A stretch of 64,000 nucleotides of DNA from Bromus sterilis (taxonomy: Eukaryota; Streptophyta; Magnoliopsida; Poales; Poaceae), in assembly GCA_950022295.1 (NCBI GenBank), contig OX465600.1:305174031-305238030 (forward strand), in the 5' to 3' direction. This document shows positions 44,309-55,319 of this stretch, piece after piece. A program made the position numbers and the translations under genes. Positions within the stretch are counted from its first letter, which is position 1; every line of letters starts with the position of its first letter. The notes under the pieces were generated by a model. The model had not been told where the DNA came from and made no database searches. It saw only the letters and a list, made by a program, of their open reading frames with translations.

Positions 44309-44655
44309 AGTCAGTAACAAATAAAATGTATTATTTAAAAAAAATCCAATATTACTGTCCTGATCTTCTAACAAATGCTCAGTAATAACCAGTTTTGAAT
44401 GCTTACTAGTTCAGGTACATGCATGATTTTACTTACATATTACTAGTATTTGTGGCAAAAAAAACGAACAGAAGAATCAACGAGGTGTGTAATATATAGC
44501 ACAAAAATTAAGCTAGTGCCTCTTGAGAGATAGGAGAGTCTTGAAGATGCCCACGAGAACACCAACGATGGAGAGCACCGCGACGATTGCCTTGAAGTTT
44601 TTGTAGATGAACTGGTGCACCTTGATCCACATCCACCTGTTGAGCTTGTAGGCCT

Positions 44656-45184
44656 TGTAGGAATTTCTGTCTTGCAACATTTTGTATAGCTACTACATTT
44701 TTCGGAATTAAACTTCAGTGTGGAAGTATCATGGAAATAACAGGGAATTAATGATGTGGAATTGTACGTAAGGAAATACACTTAAGGAAGCCGATACGAC
44801 TATACTGGAACACAGTGTATATGGATATGCTGGAATTGTACCCGAGAACAGTATAGTGTGGAATGCCAGGTTGTCCATAGGATTGACTCTATGGATTGTT
44901 AAAGCCTACGAGTTTGATTTTGTATTCAAACTCGGCGCATGAGTCACACATGCGTGTATGGGACCTAATTGATTAACAGTATTTGGACTCGGTAACCGAC
45001 TTTTGATTATTGTGGTTGGTTTAACAAGTCACGAGTCCTAACTGGAAACAGATTGAAATATCTGGAACTTGGAGTCTATATAAGGTCCCACCCTCTAGCC
45101 TCAATATGCATTGTGAGCGGCACCACCGATTAGGCAGAGGAATAGAGGGTAGCCCGTTTAGCTCCAAACCCTAAAGTTCCAACA
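44656..45184 (+). repeat. 5' LTR of the 5-kb element
   Basis: 529 bp, TGTAGGAATTTCTG to AAGTTCCAACA. TATA box TATATAAG at 45077-45084 in the context GGAGTCTATATAAGGTCCC. Confidence 0.92.
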
Positions 45185-45199
45185 TTGGTATCATGAGCG
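45185..45199 (+). promoter_or_regulatory. Primer-binding site of the 5-kb element
   Basis: TTGGTATCATGAGCG directly after the LTR; initiator Met tRNA type with one extra T compared with TGGTATCAGAGC. Confidence 0.7.
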
Positions 45200-48100
45200 A
45201 GGTTCGGGATCTCTGCCGCTGGCACCTGCGATCGATTCCGTCGCACTCTGCCACGTCGTTGTGAAGTTCGCCGCACTCGCCGTCAAATTCCGCTGGGAGC
45301 TAAGGCTCCGTCGCATCGATCTACCGCCGCAAGATTGTCACGCGCCGGCACCGGGGCCGCTTGCTCCAGATAGATTTACTCACCCGGTGCCGCCGAACTT
45401 CTCCGCCTGGCACCGTCGCTGCAATCACCCGAACTGCAGCAGTTTATTCGTCGTGTCAATTTTCGTCCACTGTCGCCGGACGCCAGCCGACGAGGCTATC
45501 CGCTGCTGCAAGCCGCCGGTCTTCGACGCCCTCTGCTGCTTTCGATCGTCCGCTGTTGCTAAGTCGCTGGCCATCGACGTCGTACACAAGCTAGTTCACT
45601 GCTTGGAAATGATCAGGAACTACAAATTACTGAAATTAGATGGCCTGGTCTGTTCGAATCACTGCCACCGCATGAGATTATTTTTTTGTCGTTGGAATCT
45701 CGCGTACGTCGGATCAATCTGTGCCTGCAGGGCAGACAAGATTCTGCTGCACCACTCATCCCCACGCCAGCCCTGCTTTATCCGGCCACGGCGACAAATC
45801 CTGATGGTTCCACGGCCACTTGTTCCCGTGTGATATTTGTCTGCTTGGTATTACGCCTAAATAAAATCGATGGAAGCTAAGCAGTACACCAAATCTGAGA
45901 AGAAATTTGGGTTAATTAATGGTTGGTGGCTGCAAGAATCGAGTTGCTGCCAGGATTTTTGTTTGATCTGGTTGTATAGTTCAAACTGCAGTTGGCCAAG
46001 GAAACCTGAGGAAAACTATTGCGTACGGGGTGAGAAAGTTAATCCTTCTCCAGTTTACGCTGTAGTCCACACGCTCGTGGCGCGGAAGGAAGAAACTTGG
46101 TTGCTGTTTTACAATTCATTTGATCAGGCGCACTACTCTTGCTGGATCGCATCTAGTTGATCAAGGAGTACTACTATTTGCTGGATCGGAATAAATCAGA
46201 CCAATTATTACATGGACATCGCTATTGGTGATTTCTTTTTTCTTCTTCGTTCGTGTACTCGCCAAATCCTCTGTCTGAGGTTGCTGCTGCTACGAATTTG
46301 CCAAGCCGAACGAGCTAGCTGCTCGGAAACTGAAGACATACCATCGCCAACTGCACGACCAACTTGTCGGCCGGAAGATCCACCTGCGCCTGTGCGGAAG
46401 CGCTTGCTATGAGGGAAGGGATGCTAATTACGAATCCTACCTAGTATCTAATAATTTATTTTGATTGTTAATTAACGGACTAACTTGTTTGGTTGCTAAT
46501 CCAGTGCATGTAAAACATAGCAAGGAAAAGATGTCTACTCCTTGGAAGTAATTTAGGAGGACTCCGGATTATAATTGCGTGGATGGACTGTACCAAGCAA
46601 ATAGTTAAATACTGGAAATGCTATGGTGGAAATATTGTCCAGAAAATTACACATAACTTGGAAAGGTATTTTAAAGAAGTATTATTATTAAGCATCACTT
46701 GTGTATGGAGGAAAATGAGGGTCACACCGAGGACAAGGAAATTTTCTCTTCAGTTGCCGTAACTTTATTGGCATGCAACAATTTCAAAGGAAAATTTATG
46801 AACATTGGATTGGAAATTATGCTATGAAACTTCCTGGTGGAGGAAAATTATTATTGTGATAGGACAATCTGTGCAACTTCAGTGAGAAGAGGTTGGTTTA
46901 TTATTCTATCTTGGAATCTGTTGACTATATTATACTATTTGGAAAAGGAAGAATGGAAGTATTGCTCAATATTAAAATTAGTGCATTATTGAATTTTACA
47001 CAATGGTCTCTTCTTTCTTGATGGCCCATTGGAAGTTGGCAACCCAAATTATTATTTGGGGAAGATAACTCCACGGAGAGGAATACCGACAATGGGAACA
47101 CATGCTTGGAATTTTATTATTGATGGTATTTACGACTTGGCCTTATTCTATAAATAAAATTACGAGGCTTTATTAATTCTGAAATTCTAAACTTCAGTGG
47201 GAGGACTATGGTACTTCATCAACATATAATTACGAAGGTCTTTGTTGTATTAGTATCTCATACTGAAGTGGAAGATCAGATCATCAAAGGATTTAAAAGT
47301 TTGAAAACTAATTGGTGGGGGAAGTACACTTCGGAAATATTTATTGAAACTAAGGTAATGAGCATGGAATAATTCACCTTTCTCTGATGTCATGCACTCC
47401 ATGGCTGAATGGAGGAATACCAACTCTCGGTTATCCCCTTGATTATGTGGAAAAGAATCACATACTACTATTTTTGCCTAGTAAGTCATTACCTATCACA
47501 ATCACTATTTATTTTCCTGAACTGGAAGGAAGTATTATATTTATATTTTTGGTAGTATGGAATTGGAAAGATTGTTTACTACATAGAACACCAAGTTGTT
47601 TTTAATTTTTATTTACCTATTCTATTGGATCAAATCTTATTTCACTTTATGATCTATACAATAGGTAAATTGGTGGAAAGTAGGAATATGATATTTTATG
47701 ATGATTACAAGTAGTCATATTGGAATTTTATATGTGCTAAACTCAAAGGAAGACACAAGTGAAACTCCCAACACTAACATGCTTAGGAAAAGCGGGAGGA
47801 ATTATCCCGACACTAACATGTTTAGGAAAAGTGGGAGGAATTAAAACGAAACATCATATCTTGGCTATAATTGTCTATTTTTGTTTTGAGGAAGTCACTC
47901 TCTATATAAGAGGAAATACTACCTAAACTTGTTACTAATGTTAACTATGGGTGGAATCATTCCGGGAAGGAATAAACTCAATGACGAGGAATAAAAATTT
48001 GTGAACTTCTTATTTTACCAAACAACCGCAGTCTTGTAGGTTGTAAATGGATTTACTTACAAGGAAGTTTAATGTAACATGCTTACTGGAAATTACAAGG

Positions 48101-49148
48101 CTAAGCTTGTTTTCTAATACTTTACATAAAGGAAATGTTTATACTTTGGTGGAAACTCTGGAATTTAGAGGTGGGAATAAAGACATGGTTTGCTAATTGA
48201 ATAGATCAATTCATATTGTTTGGAACAAGCTTCACATCAATGGCATGTCAGGTCATTTGATTTTATTAATGATGGAAGACATCATATACAAAGGTTAGAG
48301 TTAATTTTTTTTGTTAATACTATATGTGCTAACTGTGTTATTATTGTTTTTAAACATCATGTTGATGGAAGTGAAAGCTTGGTTCGGTTCGAACTTTCGT
48401 ATGGAAGGTATGTTGAATCTTCCAATGTTTTGGGAGTGAAATTACATAGAGAATTTTTTGATATATTTTTCTATGGAAAACTTCAAATCTGTCAAGCACC
48501 TTTTGGTAAAGAGAATGATACTCTGCGAGGAATTATATTTGAACTCGTGAGGACAAAGGAAGAGTAATTTTCATACAACAATTATTGTGGGACATTACAC
48601 GTGCGACCTGAACTTAGCCATGCCACTTTAATTGTTGCTATTTCGATTAGCATGGAAAGAAATTTGCTGGAACTATTAGAAAATGGAATATGAATCAAAT
48701 AAAGATTGTTGGAATAACATTACAAAAACTTGTTGCGCAATGTCAAGGAAAAATGAATTATTCATGGATATTTTTTAAGCAACGAGGATACACACTTGTG
48801 CTAGTTGTTTTAGCAAGAGGAATCACACAAAAGGTAATATATTTATTTTATTTTATACTAATGTTCATTTTTCATGTCTTTATGTTGTAGAAAGGAAGCA
48901 TGATTTTGTTTATTTATGATTATGAAAACTTTGATGCATGTCAAGCATTGAAGGAATGCATATGGCTAAAGAAATTTCTTGTTGAACATAAGGCCGTGAA
49001 AAGGTGCATCATAACCTGTTACTTTGTGATAATATGACTCCAAAATTCACATAGTTTATATATGAAACATGAATGCATTGAAGGAAGGAACTAGGCTCTA
49101 ACCATGTTAATCGAGTAGGAATTCACTTTGTTGAAATAAAAAATTTCA
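45200..49148 (+). other. Interior of the 5-kb element, no intact gene
   Basis: Begins GC-rich (45200-45850, a 190-residue frame without recognisable domain) and turns AT-rich with many stops. The weak RNase H-like echo near 48930 suggests ancestry from a copia pol. CACTAACATG...GGAGGAATTA is repeated near 47771 and 47811. Confidence 0.5.
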
Positions 49149-49161
49149 GCCAAGTGGGAGA

Positions 49162-49690
49162 TGTAGGAATTTCTGTCTTGCAACATTTTGTATAGCTACT
49201 ACATTTTTCGGAATTAAACTTCAGTGTGGAAGTATCATGGAAATAACAGGGAATTAATGATGTGGAATTGTACGTAAGGAAATACACTTAAGGAAGCCGA
49301 TACGACTATACTGGAACACAGTGTATATGGATATGCTGGAATTGTACCCGGGAACAGTATAGTGTGGAATGCCAGGTTGTCCATAGGATTGGCTCTATGG
49401 ATTGTTAAAGCCTGCGAGTTTGATTTTGTATTCAAACTCGGCGCATGACTCACACATGCGTGTATGGGACCTAATTGATTAACAGTATTTGGACTCGGTA
49501 ACCGACTGTTGATTATTGTGGTTGGTTTAACAAGTCACGAGTCCTAACTGGAAACAGATTGAAATATCTGGAACTTGGAGTCTATATAAGGTCCCACCCT
49601 CTAGCCTCAATATGCATTGTGAGCGGCACCACCGATTAGGCAGAGGAATAGAGGGTAGCCCGTTTAGCTCCAAACCCTAAATTTCCAACA
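49162..49690 (+). repeat. 3' LTR of the 5-kb element
   Basis: 529 bp, preceded by the purine-rich CCAAGTGGGAGA. Nearly identical to 44656-45184. Confidence 0.92.
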
Positions 49691-50091
49691 GGCCTCGACC
49701 TCTTCCATTATGTGAACGTAGAGAGGGCCACCACTTATGCACTTGACAAGCTTCTTGAAGAAGTCGAGCGTCTCCTTGTTAGTGAGTTCTCCCTGCACCA
49801 AACCCTTGGATCGCAGCTCGTGCACGTCCTCCTCCCGATCCATGAGCATCGCGAGGACAACAAGGTGGGAGCAGACGACTGCCTTACTTTGACGAGCACC
49901 TGCTGCCATGCCCAAGCATACCTCGAAAGCCGCCATGTTGACAAGCCAGCAAGACCTTATGTCGTCCAGCAACAGCGGCGCCAGGAAGATCTCGGCAGAG
50001 AGGAATCCTTTCTTGATGCCTGTGTCCATGAACTTCGATGTCTTGCCGGCTGTCAGCTTGATGCCAATCTCTGCAAGCTCAATGGCGCTAA

Positions 50092-50537
50092 TGTTGGAAT
50101 TAACCACGATGTTAATTTCCTTTCTGAGGTATGTGTCCGTGTAGGATACGACCAAGGAGTCCTGTCCGGTTCGGGCTAGGATCAGTCATCAAATAGGTTA
50201 CGTGCTAGGCTAGCTATGATGCTATATATGTACGTCCTGTGTACCCCTTGTAAGCTGTACCGGCAGAACTCAGATTAATAGAAAATATTTCAACAAGGTC
50301 GACATGGCCCTGTAGCTATAAGCCGGCGTATTGCACTCGCATGTTCTGTTAGCTTTGATCAATGCATCCAGCGGCTTGTTAATTCTATACGTGCAGTGCT
50401 AGCTTCCGGGGAATCCATCCAGCTGATTGCTCCTTGTGGTGTGCTAGTGTTGTACGTGCGTGTCTCTGCTGATCATCGTCCTAGTCGATCGTTTAGCCCG
50501 TCGTCGGAAAGTACTCGACGTCGGGCCTGGGCCAACA
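50092..50537. mobile_element. Solo LTR
   Basis: 446 bp, TGTTGGAATTAACC to GGGCCAACA, flanked by the 5-bp duplication GCTAA (50087-50091, 50538-50542). Copy A shows the empty site GGCGCTAATACTC. Contains a GCTATATATG TATA-like motif. It most likely arose by recombination between two LTRs of a Ty1-copia-type element. Confidence 0.92.
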
Positions 50538-50966
50538 GCTAATACTCTTCGACATAGACCTAAAACAATCTGGATCAGACAGGGGCACGCTATTATGTAT
50601 CCTTCCAGCTTTGTAGAACAGGAGGATGCCAAGAAGATGCGGCGGCATGTAGCTAGCATCCAGGACAACTGGTCTCCTATCCATGTCCCCTCGGATTTGG
50701 AGCGTGCGCCGATGAACTTCTCCACGGGCACAGGACTGAATATCCTTAAGGTTTCAACCACCAGCCAGGGAAGTTGATTCTCAAGCACCATTATGTCATT
50801 GCTGATGCAAGCCTGGTTCGACTCGAAGCAGGACAGTAACGAGGGAGGCAGCCTGCCACGACCCGTATGCATGAGCATATACTGCAGCAAGAAGCAACCA
50901 TCAATGAACATCATATCTGCAAATGCAGTGTCTCCTACGTTGACCTCGGCGTCCTTGGTGTCATAG

Positions 50967-51262
50967 AACTCAAACGATTTCCTCTTAAAGTCAATGCTAT
51001 GAGCTCCGACGAATAATAAATTCCTAAAGCCAGAACAGCAAGACAGCAAGTCATGAGCTGGGTTCAAGTAAAGAATATGATACATGTTAAAAATGATCAC
51101 ATTCACATGTATAAAACTTGGTTCAATACATCCCTCACAAAAACATTGCCTTCTAAAAGTTGCAACAAGTTTTTTGACTTGTTGTTACCGTGGACAAAAG
51201 AGGTGGAAAGGTAGATTGCAAGAACTATAATTCTAAAAGCTTGGCAAAATTTAGACCAGCAG
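50967..51262. other. DUF247 upstream flank, copy B
   Basis: Matches copy A 4806-5099. No gene. The join at 50966 follows the 935-bp deletion. Confidence 0.7.
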
Positions 51263-51547
51263 CAGGGTGGTGGGCGCTAGGGTGGTGTGCTCCGGAGCGC
51301 TCGGGGAGATGGGTGGGATCGGGAGAAATCCCTGTCGGCTTGGCCGACCCCGACGCGGTGTCGCCTGGGGGTGACGCCAAACCTTCTTGAAGGGCGATGG
51401 GCGCCACCCTTCCCTTCTCCTTGTCGTGTACCGGGGGAAACTCGTGCAACAGTGTCGTCATCGTCGCATCCCTTCTTGAAGGTGTTGCGTGGTACCTGTG
51501 CTTCGGAGTCGGAGCTTAACGGATGTTTCGGTGGGTGCTATGGTCGC
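51263..51547 (+). repeat. Unclassified repeat fragment (copy 3 of 3)
   Basis: Duplicate of 5100-5384, likewise ended by the gypsy LTR remnant. Confidence 0.75.
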
Positions 51548-52658
51548 TGTAAGGCCCGATATGCGGTACTGTTCCAGATCTATATGTTTCCATTCAGATC
51601 CGGGGACGAAGCACATATCAGTCCCACCGCGACATATGACATAACCATATGCCCCGGATTTCCAACATGATATCACAACATTACAGATACAAGGATACAA
51701 CATCTCATACTGTCGGCATACAACTGCCTCAAATACAATACAACAGCGGAAAATGTATGTCTGGGTACAGACTACAAGCAAATGCCTAGTGGCAAAGAGA
51801 AAAACATCGATCCTCATAACTACATGGGTCCAGGCCCTCCGCCGGGATCCGCCTAACTAGTCGTCGTCGAGTCTCCACGTGAAACGTCGATCACCATACC
51901 TGTTGTCGATCAAGAACCCTGAAAAGAGTTTGGGGATAGTATCATGAGTACAGAAGTACTCAGCATCCAACTGTAGTGGTCAACTGACCCAGCAAGGACT
52001 TCATCACTCGTTATTCTAGGACAACTAGTAGTTTACGGTAAGGATGGGGTAAGTGGTGAGGTTGCTGCCGTACTAGCATTTATGAAGTGGCTAACGATCT
52101 AGAGAGTAAGGTAAGAAGCCAAGCATTCGATGAGGAATCGCCTCTAACAAGTCTTGCTATCAACTACTTACGCAAGCATAACACCTATCCTATCCTTGTC
52201 CTCCTCTTCGCATCCCGATGAAGAAGAAGCAGTCAAGGCACACACACGTTTGATCAATTTATAGTTATGATTATCTCAGTTGTTGTTTTCTATGAACAAG
52301 GAGTAGGTCTCAAGTCGTCCATAACCGTGGACATGGCTTCTCGAAAAAAATTTAACCCTGCAGGGGTGTACCAACTGCCCATTACAAGGCTCCGCACGCA
52401 CACCCATCTCTCTCGGTTGCTACCCATTATAAGCAACAACTTTATGATCTAGTTCCGAGAGTTCCGAGAGGTCCGCAAAGATGAGATAGGAAAAAGTTGC
52501 TAACCTTTGTGAACACTTGGATGTAGATGGTTTTCTTCAAATCTTCACAAATCTTGGCAACAATGGAGTTTGAGCTCGAGAATAGAGAGAAGAGGAAATG
52601 AGAACAGAGAAATATGAGCTTGGGATCGTGCTGGGGACGAAGCTCACTATATAGTGGT
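51548..52658 (-). mobile_element. Truncated gypsy-type LTR (copy B)
   Basis: Counterpart of 5385-6498 with scattered substitutions and a 4-bp-unit difference in a GCAC/ACGC run (copy A has one more unit). Same TATA-like CACTATATAGTG at its right edge. Confidence 0.6.
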
Positions 52659-52972
52659 ATATTTAGTACCGGTTGGTGCTACAAACTGGTACTAAAGGGG
52701 TGCCACTAGTACCGGCTGGTAGTACCAACCGGTACTAAAGAGCTCGCGGGGCCCCCGGTCCAACGGCAACCTGACAGCACCACCTATAGTACCGGCTGGT
52801 AGTACCAACCGGTACTAAAGGGTGTTGTCAGGTTGTCGTTGGACCGGGGGCCCACCGCATGAACCGGTACTAAAGCCCCGACCCCACGAACCAGTACTAC
52901 TGGGCCAGTAGTACCGGTTCGTGGTCGAACCGTGACCTTTGCTCAGGATCAAAGGCATGTTTTCTACTAGTG
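52659..52972. mobile_element. CACTA transposon terminal fragment (copy B)
   Basis: Counterpart of 6499-6813, with the TTTTCTACTAGTG end at 52960-52972 and the same CCGGTACTAAAG subterminal motifs. Confidence 0.7.
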
Positions 52973-53748
52973 ATGCCATGTTTGCAGTATATGTTAAACT
53001 ATCTGGTGACAGTCAACAAAGTTTGTCCATAGGTACTAGAGATGATTGATGTGCCTACCTATGAATCAGATGGTTGCGAGTTCATACAGATAAGAGTAAC
53101 ACAATATATGTTGGGATCTTGACTCGTAGAGGCTGATTTTTTAGTAATTAATTCAGTATATGTATTCAAACTGTATAGACTTTCTTCCTCATGAGCACCT
53201 TCTTAACTACTGCACTCCTCTGTCACTGATTAAAATTTGCTCTTGTATTACTGTTCAATACACGGATCATTTTTATAATATTGGTTGCATATTGTGTCTA
53301 AATTTTTAAATTCTTGCCAATCCATTGTAAAAATAGACGGGTGCAGCAACGCACGCCCTCAATGATCTAGTACTAGATAAAGAGCGGCACTTTGTAACAG
53401 TATGTAGTACACGTGAAACATACGTACCAAACTATTTTATGAGACGAAAAACAGCGACAAAGCTTCTGTAGAGAACAACTCTAGGACCCGAGGTTGTTTA
53501 TTTATACGCCGTGCTAATATATAGCACGGGATACATACAAACCACGTAGGTTTCACACAAACGATACACTTACTTTCTCTTGACAAGGGAGGGATTTACG
53601 GCATATCATAACATGGTAGGTATATATATTACGTACTCCTACCGGCTAACAAATGAATCCCAGTTTTATTGCAGCAGCATGCAGCACACTAGTAGAGTAG
53701 TAATAGCACTTAGAATTCATAGACTTCTCCTTTCAGTAGGATTACCCC
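52973..53748. other. No gene; lectin 3' flank without the lectin
   Basis: Matches 6814-7589 and then jumps, at 53748/53749, to sequence equivalent to copy A 8738. The Helitron-like CTAGT is at 53367-53371. Confidence 0.6.
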
Positions 53749-53861
53749 AATTTTAGCCTAATTGAAATTTATTTTAAAATTAGTTTGAATATGAAACAAA
53801 ATTTCAGGGTTATAGATATTTCGGACCCCATCGAAAATTCGGTTGAAAATTTTAACCTTGG
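53749..53861. mobile_element. Right half of the MITE (copy B, truncated)
   Basis: Corresponds to 8738-8851. The left half and terminal repeat are absent, showing that the difference is a deletion in B and not an insertion in A. Confidence 0.6.
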
Positions 53862-55319
53862 CTATAACCTCACACACTAGTGACACCAAGAAATGCTTCT
53901 CTCTTTATAATCAAGAAAAAATGCTACAATAAAAAACTATAACCGTTTCATTTATTCGATTCTTGCATGCTGATCTTGTTTTATGGGTTTCAGCAGAAGT
54001 GTGATGCGAACATCATCAGTAATTCTATGCCGAGGAGGATAAATTAGGTTGTTCTTTGGACTTTTTTTATCCAACCTGTGGATTTCTCACGGCGTCTTAG
54101 ATTGTTTGTTAGATCTTGAGCCAATGTGGTTTCATAACAAAGTACCTGTAGATTTTTTAAAAAATTGTAAGTTATAAACTTTGATTGGTTTTATTAAAAA
54201 AAACTCATAACATTAGATACATCATGAGGCATATTTTCTCTATATATTTGGGACGTGGTGTTTTGGCTCTCAGGAGCACATGCCCCCAGAATAATGGTAA
54301 ATTTAGGAAATGGAAAGTAAATTTTATAAATTCTGAAATTTATTTTAGATAGATGGTTTTGTTATTGTAACAGACGTGATTGAAAAATTTCATGCAAAAA
54401 GGATTTGCAATGCTTCATCAGTGAAAAACAATAAGTGTACCATTTGAAGATAACATTTGTCGCTTAACTTTTTTTTTTGACAGTTAAAAATATTCAAGCT
54501 TTTCACCTGAAATTTTCCATGTAGCAATTGGATGTGACAATGAGCATGTCCAATTGTTTTCAATCTTTCTTGACATTTGCAAAATTATTTTTGGTGCACA
54601 GGAACATGTGCTCCTGAGAACCGTTTTGGATTTCCGATATATTTGATAGTGTGTAACCATCTGGGAACAAACACCTCCCTGATAGCTATCGGTGCACTGC
54701 ACCACCCTCCTATCCACCACCCATCACTTTTCTCCCATCCAACGGCTAAGCCTTAATTGTCAATGGTCACGTACCGGCCTCTTCCTACCCGCCATGTACG
54801 GGATGCAAAAGCTATGGAGTCTAGCAACTCTAAGTCACACACATCAATTAGGGTACGTATATACCTACGTACAATGCCATGTGAAAAAAGGAATTGAAAG
54901 CACGTTGCATTGTTTTGCATGCATACATTCCTGGCAGAAGCTAAGTACACATTGTTTATTCGTATCCCAACACCTATCGGTCATCCTTATGTTATTACTA
55001 GAAGAACATCCTGCATCCTGCATCCTGCATTCACTATTATAAATTAAAAAGATATAAAATATATGTAAATAAAAGTGGATGTTATAGATAAATAATTTGT
55101 TATAATAGTGTGTAATGTGAATAGTTTGCATGTTGAGATAGATACCATAAAATATCTTAGTGGAATTTTGTTAATGGATGACATTAAAAAAGATTGGCTA
55201 TTATAGTGAATGATGTGGATAACTTTCATGTTAGGATAGATATTACAAATGCATTTTAGTGGAGTTTGTTTTATAAAAAATATAGATTTGATTCGTATCG
55301 GGTACTAGCTAGCTGAATA
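53862..55319. other. No gene recognised; LINE 5' flank, copy B
   Basis: Matches 8852-10319. At 55007-55030 it has CATCC/TGCATCCTGC microrepeats where copy A has a different, GC-richer 25-30 bp. Confidence 0.5.

Larger units (their letters stand above)
44656..49690 (+). mobile_element. LTR retrotransposon with decayed interior (probably Ty1-copia-derived, non-autonomous)
   Basis: 5035 bp: two 529-bp LTRs (TGTAGGAATTTC...TTCCAACA), 5-bp target duplication GGCCT (44651-44655 and 49691-49695), a primer-binding site and a purine tract before the right LTR. The LTRs differ at about six positions (roughly 1.1 percent), suggesting insertion about 0.4 million years ago. The interior has no long gag-pol frame. 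The only echo is an RNase H-like stretch near 48930-49060 (ALKECIWLKKFLVEHK followed by a CDN in a shifted frame). Confidence 0.9.
44513..50966 (-). pseudogene. DUF247 pseudogene, copy B, shredded
   Basis: Corresponds to copy A 2896-3870. The surviving pieces are 44513-44655 (C-terminus and membrane segment), 49696-50091 (middle, with ELAEIGIKLTAGKTSKFMDT) and 50538-50966 (with LLQYMLMHTGRGRLPPSLLS). It is split by a complete LTR element and by a solo LTR, each with target duplications. A 10-bp deletion at 50709 (CCCATCTTAC in copy A) shifts the frame, and a 935-bp deletion removes the start and first exon. Some of the rest is still close to copy A, so the loss is recent. Confidence 0.92.

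Noticed and set aside
45261..45833. 190-residue frame in the 5-kb LTR element
   Set aside because: No gag or pol motif, low-complexity Pro/Arg/Cys-rich; treated as decayed interior.
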